Shown piece by piece: positions 1-64,000 of a DNA stretch of 64,000 nucleotides (its first letter is position 1; every line of letters begins with the position of its first letter). Below the pieces are notes generated by a model that worked only from the letters and a program-made list of their open reading frames with translations, was not told the DNA's origin and searched no databases. The DNA lies in NCBI GenBank assembly GCA_054601695.1, contig BAAHQB010000485.1:1-64000 (forward strand). The letters are read 5' to 3'. The stretch comes from Amorphochlora amoebiformis (lineage: Eukaryota; Cercozoa; Chlorarachniophyceae). Made by a program: the position numbers and the translations under genes.

Positions 1-154
1 GTCTCACTCTCTCTCTTTCGCTCTCTCTCTCTCTCGCTCTCTCTCTCTCTCGCTCTCTCTCTCTCTCGCTCTCTCTCTCTCGCTCTCTTTACTCTCTCTC
101 TATCTCTCTTCCTCTCTCTCACTCTTTTCTCTCTCTCTCTCTCTGTCTCTCTTT

Positions 155-191
<37 letters not shown>

Positions 192-229
192 ACTCTCTCT
201 CTCTCTCTTTTCTCTCTCTCTTTCTCTCT

Positions 230-230
<1 letters not shown>
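1..230. repeat. CT-rich microsatellite tract
   Basis: Nearly pure pyrimidine sequence (CTCTCT with occasional G, A or TTT) running into a TA run at 231-292. On the strand of the downstream leucine-rich-repeat gene it would lie in the intron before that gene's first visible exon. No gene is seen in it. Confidence 0.9.
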
Positions 231-7592
<7,362 letters not shown>

Positions 7593-8397
7593 TTGGATAT
7601 ATATATATATATATATATATATCTACCAGTGTATGCAAGTATATGTAGGTTACCACGCTGATGCTGTTCTGGTACGCGCGAATAATTAAAAATAATTCCT
7701 TTTTTATCGGGATCCTGATGTGTGTTTACTGACTAGATAGATATATATATATAATATAAATCTATTAGATACACATATATATACATAAATATATACATAA
7801 CGTATATATATAATATATACTATGATTTCTCCTTTTGATTTAGTACGGTCAACAAGTCTAGATAGTAAGTAACATTTGATATATACTTACGGTTTAAATT
7901 CGATCTGACCGTAACTAGACGTATTACATAAAAAAAACGTTTTACTTGCCCAAAGTACAGTTAGAAGTTTTAGAATTAACCCAAGTTATTTCTGGTATAC
8001 TGTTATTTCTATTATATTCTAGATATTTCCAGAATCTGGATAAATCTAGTAAATCTAGAAATATATGACAACTAGAGCTAGCTAGTATGAGTTCTAGGAG
8101 TTGAAAAAAAATAATATTATTTGTTATTAAAATTGACTTAGACAGCTCTAGACTTACATTTGATCTATCTAGTCTATGCCAGACCAGGCCGGAGCATCTT
8201 GAGCACATTTTTCTAGTTTGTTCTAGTTGTGCGCGTGTCTTATTAACCCAGTAACATGCCATCACTATTAATCGGTCGCCGGCTAGGAGACTACTACAAT
8301 TCTAGAATTGTATAATAATTGTAAAAATAGCGGTATCTAGGGTATGGTGTCAGGTTAAGAATGTGCATGCATTGAGTCCACGGTTTCCTTCTAGTCC
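7593..8397. other. Convergent intergenic spacer, CTAG-rich
   Basis: Unique AT-rich sequence between the stop of the LRR gene (plus) and the stop of the globin gene (minus). It contains short TA runs near 7600 and 7740. From 7850 to 8330 it is dense in CTAG words (TCTAGA, CTAGAT, GCTAGC and similar). It should contain both 3' UTRs and polyadenylation sites. No exon with plausible splice sites was found; a minus open frame at 7942-8265 has no recognisable features. Confidence 0.6.
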
Positions 8398-10238
<1,841 letters not shown>

Positions 10239-10630
10239 CTTTCGATTCTGATCAAAAGAGGCGACACAGCCTCGGTTGGGTATGGCCGATGACTTGACAT
10301 CCGCCAGTGCAGTCCGCCTTCAAGCCCAAATGAGATTGGGGATAATTGCCGGAACGCATCCAGTTTCTCGCCCGCCAGTTGACCACCAGTGACCGCACAC
10401 TCAACGCGAGTCGGCCATCTCGGAATGGGGTACTTTTATGTCTTAACTCTAACCGGATCGAAAGATATCCCAATAAGTAATATATGGGATATACATACGT
10501 AAATATGTGCATAATATTACAATTATTATGAGAGATATTTCAATTAAAATATTATCAGATAAATTTATCGCAACTCCGACTTTTTACTTTTCTAATGTTC
10601 CATATTTCTTCGCCCGTATCACCGGCAGAG
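10239..10630. promoter_or_regulatory. Divergent promoter region, globin / TBP
   Basis: Only 392 bases separate the globin ATG (minus, 10238) from the TBP ATG (plus, 10631), so both 5' UTRs and core promoters must lie here. The globin side (10239-10450) is the more GC-rich; the TBP side (10480-10600) is AT-rich. The block is unique and has no TA microsatellite or telomere-like run. No TATA box or other element can be assigned with confidence. Confidence 0.6.
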
Positions 10631-23261
<12,631 letters not shown>

Positions 23262-23294
23262 AGAATCAGAACGATAGATACACACTCTAGACAC

Positions 23295-23343
<49 letters not shown>

Positions 23344-24577
23344 ACTACTGCATCGTGGACGTCAAAAATCCCATCAACATTAGATTGAGATAAACAATCA
23401 GGCAGAATAAATAGCATCCTTCAGTTTCAAAGCAACCTGTGAAAGCGTGACCTACCTGAGTGACCACCCAGCGTGATGGCTACTGGCGGGTCCGTGCTAA
23501 AACAGGGGCAACAAACAGTGGCAACAAACAGTGTCAACGGCTCTAGCGCGTGTAAATAAATATACAAGAGAGGGAGTTAGCATTTATTTTGTCGCCGTGC
23601 TTAGCGCTCCGCGGAAACTAGTACAGGGTACATCTAGTACATCTCGCGGCCTTGGATCAATCAAGTTCATCTAGTTTATTATAACTTCTGTTCAGTATCA
23701 TTCGAATTAATACAAATTGTCAATTGTGCTCTCTCGTCTACTAATGATTAATCCTCATGAGTTGTCATGTAACTAATGGTTGGTATTCGAGATACTGTGA
23801 CGGAGTTATAAACTTACATATATGTAAAGTTGTCACAGTCTAACTTACGCATCTAGGTAACTCTAGTAACTCACACGTGTCATGTCACGAAAGTTGTTGT
23901 GGATGCGCAGGCTGCATATCTGAGCCTCCATCAGGGTCCAACCTTCAGATACGTATGGCACATACTAGACATATGTCGTTACGTATGGCACATATGTCGT
24001 TACTTATTTTGGTCGTACGTATGTACGTACGTACGTAGATACGTATGTGCGTACGTATTTGGTATACGTTGGGATACGAATCTGATATACGCTTGGGGTA
24101 TACGTTGATGTGGCATTTGTGCGTACGTATGCGGTATACATACGTATTGTTGCATTGTTGACGTCTATTGATACGTATGCCAAAGTAGTGGCTCTATGAT
24201 CAACATGATATCTCAAAATATCAATCTAGTCAGTGATCGCGTTTAAACTTATCATAGGCGTTAGCTAGCTATAGTATATTCGTTTGACACCTTACATCTG
24301 ATCTCTCTAGAATCTAGATAATTGATAATTAATATCGTGTATATATATCATAATGGGCCATGACTAGTATCGGATTCTAGTTATTTTAAACTTATTTACA
24401 ACTAGTAATCCCAGCAACACGTAGTACGTACGTACTGCTACGTATTAGATTGAGAGATAAGCGCTCTTTATTAATTCGTCTATCAAGTTTATAGCTACTA
24501 GAGCTAGCTAGCTATCCTGAGTAGTAACCGCTCCAGAGACTAAGAGAGAGAGTAGCGAGCTAGCGCTAGCGCGTCGA

Positions 24578-24616
<39 letters not shown>

Positions 24617-24862
24617 TAGATATATCTAGTATATACTTATATACTAGATATAGCTACATTTTCATGTATCTAGATGTATATCAAACGACATGCCGCTAAC
24701 TTACTAGACTTAACCAGCCTAACTAGCTTAAGTTAATGTGTTTTTTCAATCGACATCCGGCCAGCAAAAGCCTTATGTCTAGTATATCAAGTGTGAGCCT
24801 AACAGCTGGAATAGTGCCCGTAAACAGCAGATGGGCCTGGGTTCTTTCTAGTCTACGATGGA
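23262..24862. other. Convergent intergenic spacer, TBP / Deg protease
   Basis: About 1.6 kb of mostly unique DNA between two stop codons. TA runs are short (23301-23341, 24581-24615). The block 23580-24720 is dense in CTAG words (CTAGTACATCT, GAGCTAGCTAGC, GCTAGCGCTAGCGC) and holds the TACG repeat at 23935-24190. The pairs GGGGCAACAAACAGTGG / GGCAACAAACAGTG at 23503-23545 are a small tandem repeat. No gene is supported here; short open frames at 23899-24108 (plus) and 23205-23417 (minus) lack splice context. Confidence 0.6.
23935..24190. repeat. TACG/ACGT repeat block
   Basis: ATACGTATGGCACATA is repeated at about 23950 and 23980. It is followed by TACGTACG runs at 24012-24056 and further GTACGTAT, GTATACG and ATACGT words to 24180. 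The core is self-complementary (each TACG unit pairs with itself), so either strand looks alike. A second block of this kind lies after the ZIP gene at 60218-60360. Confidence 0.8.
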
Positions 24863-47542
<22,680 letters not shown>

Positions 47543-48311
47543 AAGAGAGTCCAGCCCAGGACAATTGCGAACATTCTTCCAATGAGAAAACCAATGCGAG
47601 AGGAAAATGTTAGAAGAAAATCGCAGATAAAAAGGCTAACATAGACCGAAATTAGGAGGCAGATACAAGGTCAACCCCGTAAAAGCACATTAAACCACAT
47701 CCCGCGAAAAGAGGTGTGAACTTTCCTTTAGTAACTCGGAAGGTTATTTTTTTACTCCGATTTCCCCCCCTGAATTCTCTCCCCGCCGAGAAACAATGAG
47801 AAAGTTTGTCACACACACGTCAACATGTCTATGTCAACACTATCCACGCGTGCATCAATCTATACCTAGAGGCTTGTCAGCTGGTGACGGCACCGAGGCC
47901 ACAACATTCTCCGGAAGCCCCTCATCCTCGACCTAATAATCGTTCCCACATTCAACAAGTAATGACAAATCGTACATCGATACAATCTACAGTTTTTTCC
48001 CTGTCGAACGGTGGGATCATATAGAAGAATAAGTCGAAAAAAGGCGCGGAGTAGGGCAGGTGGCCCGGGGAGCCTGACCTCCATAGTTTGGTCTGAAGGA
48101 AATTGGGCGGTTTTGCCAAAGGGAGGCCTCAAGAAAGAATGTCCAACCGTTGTCCCGTTATTAAAACAATTGAAAGCATCTGCCGATATTTTCTAATTAT
48201 TTTATTAAATAATAGAAATAATATACCTCTATATCAATATTTTATTATTTTAATATCTCATCCTCCAGCTGTTCCACCTCTTCAGCTCTCCTGACAAGAT
48301 CACGAGAGAAA
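47543..48311. promoter_or_regulatory. Divergent promoter region, Deg protease / ZIP transporter
   Basis: 769 bases of unique DNA of normal complexity between two start codons facing away from each other. It is free of TA tracts and telomere repeat, in contrast to the introns on either side. GC content is highest at 47880-48130. A poly-C run (TTTCCCCCCC) is at 47761-47769 and CACACACACG at 47811-47819. The region 48196-48300 is AT-rich, then CT-rich just before the ZIP start. No specific promoter element can be assigned. Confidence 0.6.
48011..48196 (+). CDS. Small ORF in divergent promoter, uncertain
   Basis: An ATG-to-TAA open frame of 61 codons with mixed composition (starts MGSYRRISRKK, contains GGPGSLTSIVWSEGNWAVL and ends KQLKASADIF). 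Its amino-acid make-up looks protein-like, but no family was recognised and no splice partner could be phased to it. It overlaps a minus open frame (47866-48132) of similar quality. It could be an uORF, an upstream exon of an unseen gene or chance; it ends 115 bases before the ZIP start codon. Confidence 0.2.
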   Translation: MGSYRRISRKKARSRAGGPGSLTSIVWSEGNWAVLPKGGLKKECPTVVPLLKQLKASADIF

Positions 48312-60219
<11,908 letters not shown>

Positions 60220-60747
60220 TCGTACGTACATACGTACGTATACGAATGATCTAGAGGACGTACGTACGTACGTACGTACGTATTCAAAAATCTTGCTTTC
60301 TTTCTTGAGCTTCACGTTCTGGAGTAGACTTATGTACGTACGTACGTATATATACGCTAGATACGTGTTGTTGGCGTCACTAATAGTCTAAAAAAGTATA
60401 CGTATACCTCACTCTCTCGCCGTTACCTCAGGCAACTGCATGGAGCTTATTAGTATAACAAATTTGAACTTTCTATATTGTGGTGAGACCGACTGTTTTT
60501 CAAGTCATTTAGTACAGCTGTATTATTTATTGATCCAGTGACAATGACTTGCATATATTAGAATTAAATTTGGTCCAAAGTTCAGGTGTGGACTTCAATG
60601 CACAACTTGATAGACTTACATACAGACTAGATAAGCTCAATATTGAATATAATTATAATTTACATATACTAGATATATTAGAATTTCATGTTTGCACCAT
60701 GAGGACTCCAGATTTTGACTAATCAGATAGTTCTAGCGGCTTGAAGG
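60220..60747. other. Convergent intergenic spacer with TACG repeats
   Basis: It follows the ZIP stop. TACG/ACGT runs lie at 60220-60242, 60259-60282 and 60334-60350. Between them TTCACGTTCTGGAGTAGACT (60310-60329) copies the end of the ZIP coding region including its stop codon. From 60380 the DNA is unique and AT-rich with a few CTAG words. No exon was found before 60748. Confidence 0.6.
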
Positions 60748-61804
<1,057 letters not shown>

Positions 61805-61895
61805 CTGAATATATATATATATATATACATTTATGTGTATATACACATACACACACACACACATGTATAATATACACACATATATACATATATAT

Positions 61896-61945
<50 letters not shown>

Positions 61946-62069
61946 CATTTATGTGTATATACACACATATACACATATATATACACATATATACACATAT
62001 ATATTGTATGTATATTGTATTTACATAAATATATATGTGTATATAAAATATGTATAGAATATTATATAT

Positions 62070-62110
<41 letters not shown>

Positions 62111-62132
62111 CCTTTTATTATATAAATATCTT

Positions 62133-62171
<39 letters not shown>

Positions 62172-62180
62172 TATATAATA

Positions 62181-62225
<45 letters not shown>

Positions 62226-62435
62226 GCATACATGCATACACATACATAATATACAATGATGCAAGTATGTGTAACATGTTACAAAAATATACACACATAC
62301 ATATATATATACATATATATATATATATACATACACACATACATTTACATATACACATACACATAACATATATATATATATATATATATATATAAGTTAA
62401 TCTAAGACTTTATAACTGCTCAGGCCTATGGCCCG

Positions 62436-63690
62436 TTGAGTTAGGGTTAGGGTTATGTGCTAGGGTTAGGGTTATGTGTTAGGGTTAGGGATTATGTGTT
62501 AGGGTTAGGGTTATGTGCTAGGGTTAGGGTTATGTGCTGCTAGGGTTGGGGTTATGTGTTAGGGTTGGGGTTATATGTTAGGGTTAGGGTTATGTGCTAG
62601 GGTTAGGGTTATGAGTTAGGGTTAGGGTTATGTGTTAGGGTTAGGGTTATGTGTTAGGGTTGGGGTTAAGTGCTAGGGTTAGGGTTATGTGTTAGGGTTA
62701 GGGTTATGTGTTAGGGTTAGGGTTATGTGTTAGGGTTAGGGTTATGTGTTAGGGTTGGGGTTATGTGTTAGGATTAGGGTTATGAGTTAGGGTTGGGGTT
62801 ATGTGCTAGGGTTAGGGTTATGTGCTAGGGTTGGGGTTATGTGTTAGGGTTAGGGTTATGTGTTAGGGTTAGGGTTATGTGCTAGGGTTAGGGTTATGAG
62901 TTAGGGTTAGGGTTATGTGTTAGGGTTAGGGTTATATCTTAGGGTTGGGGTTAAGTGCTAGGGTTAGGGTTATGTGTTAGGGTTAGGGTTATGTGTTAGG
63001 GTTGGGGTTATGTGCTAGGGTTAGGGTTATGTGCTAGGGTTGGGGTTATGTGTTAGGGTTAGGGTTATGTGCTAGGGTTAGGGTTATGTGTTAGGGTTAG
63101 GGTTATGTGCTAGGGTTGGGGTTATGTGTTAGGGTTGGAGTGATGTGTTAGGGTTGGGGTGGTGTGTTAGGGTTTAGGTTAGGTGTTAGGGTTGGGGTTA
63201 TGTGTTAGGGTTGGGGTTATGTGCTAGGGTTAGGGTTATGTGCTAGGGTTAGGGTTATGTGTTAGGGTTAGGGTTATGTGTTATTGTTGGGGTTATGTGT
63301 TAGGGTGAGGGTTATGTGTTAGGGTTAGGGTTATGTGTTAGGGTTGGGGTTATGTGCTAGGGTTAGGGTTATGTGTTAGGGTTAGGGTTATGTGCTAAGG
63401 TTAGGGTTATGTGTTAGGGTTGGGGTTATGTGTTAGGGTTGGGGTTATGTGTTAGGGTTGGGGTTATGTGTTAGGGTTAGGGTTATGTGTTAGGGTTAGG
63501 GTTATGTGTTAGGGTTGGGGTTATGTGCTAGGGTTAGGGTTATGTGTTAGGGTTGGGGTTATGTGTTAGGGTTGGGGTTATGTGTTAGGGTTGGGGTTAT
63601 GTGTTAGGGTTGGGGTTATGTGTTGGGGTTGGGGTTATGTGTTAGGGTTCGGGTTAGGGTTTGGGTTTGGGTTTGGGTTAGCTTCGTTTG
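62436..63690. repeat. Telomere-like higher-order array (TTAGGG plus TTATGTG), about 65 copies
   Basis: A regular unit of about 19 bases, TTAGGGTTAGGGTTATGTG, repeats about 65 times. Variants change TTAGGG to TTGGGG, or TGTG to TGCTAG, TGAG or AAGTG. It differs from the other arrays in having one mutated unit fixed in every third position. It starts after a unique stretch at 62390-62435 and ends in TTTGGGTTTGGG and a CT tract. Confidence 0.95.
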
Positions 63691-63712
63691 GGTAATCCTA
63701 GGGTCATTTTTC

Positions 63713-63796
63713 TCTCACTTCTCTTTTTATTTCTTTCTTTCTCTCTCTCTCTTCTCTCTCTCTCTATCTCTCTCTCTCTCTCTTCTCTCTCTCTCT

Positions 63797-63838
<42 letters not shown>

Positions 63839-64000
63839 CTTCTCTCTCTTTCTCTCTCTCTCTTCTCTCTTTCAGAAGAAGAATCCATACCCTAATCCTA
63901 ATGAGAGAGAGAGAGAGAGAACGAGAAAGGAGAGAGAAGGAGAATGAGAGGGAGAGAGGGCGAGAGAAAGGAAGAGAGAGAGGGCAGAGAGAGGAAGAGC
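63713..64000. repeat. CT tract followed by GA tract
   Basis: 63713-63870 is CT-rich and 63903-64000 is GA-rich on the same strand, so the two can pair as a long imperfect inverted repeat around a unique core at 63871-63902 (AGAAGAAGAATCCATACCCT). The core has an AG before it on the plus strand, but no exon can be confirmed. Confidence 0.85.

Noticed and set aside
10282-10392. Plus open frame starting MADDLTSASAV in the divergent promoter, as first TBP exon
   Set aside because: No good donor in a phase that joins TBP exon 2, while the ATG at 10631 does join in phase.

Overview
The window is nuclear DNA of a eukaryote, most likely a unicellular one (a protist or alga). It holds spliceosomal genes with GT-AG introns, long arrays of TTAGGG/CCCTAA telomere-type repeat, and no bacterial-style operons. 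At first sight it is almost all TA dinucleotide repeat, CT/GA tracts and telomere-like repeat, and the long open frames inside those repeats are not genes. The real genes are short unique islands of about 30-130 bases, most of them split-out exons, separated by introns made almost wholly of repeat. Reading the islands with their phases joins them into proteins that stay in frame from start to stop. I cannot name the species.

Layout, left to right, with strands strictly alternating. (1) 298-7592, plus: 3' part of a leucine-rich-repeat gene, ending in a very basic tail. (2) 8398-10238, minus: a single-domain globin, 7 exons, 188 aa. (3) 10631-23261, plus: TATA-box-binding protein, 14 exons, 236 aa, complete. 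(4) 24863-47542, minus: a Deg9-type HtrA serine protease with PDZ-like regions, 27 exons, 540 aa, complete. (5) 48312-60219, plus: a ZIP zinc transporter of the LIV-1/SLC39A7 type, 14 exons, 387 aa, complete. (6) 60748 rightwards, minus: the last exons of an unrecognised gene with an Asn-Ser repeat tail. Divergent pairs share short promoter regions (10239-10630 and 47543-48311). Convergent pairs are separated by unique AT-rich spacers full of CTAG words and, in two of three, TACG tandem repeats (7593-8397, 23262-24862, 60220-60747).

The genes do unrelated jobs: basal transcription, proteolysis, zinc transport and haem binding. What unites them is how the introns are built. The protease gene is 7% coding and the TBP gene under 6%. 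Four globin introns and the first ZIP intron are only 52-165 nt, so the giant ones look expanded rather than ancestral.

Two patterns stand out as possibly undescribed. First, exon edges are copied into the neighbouring intron ('exon-edge echoes'). Copies of an exon's 5' edge lie in the intron before it and copies of its 3' edge lie in the intron after it, in 1 to about 29 copies; several minisatellites prove to be amplified splice sites. Second, telomere-type arrays of 0.1-1.5 kb lie inside introns of these gene models, in several cases starting or ending exactly at the splice site, so that they act as ready-made introns.
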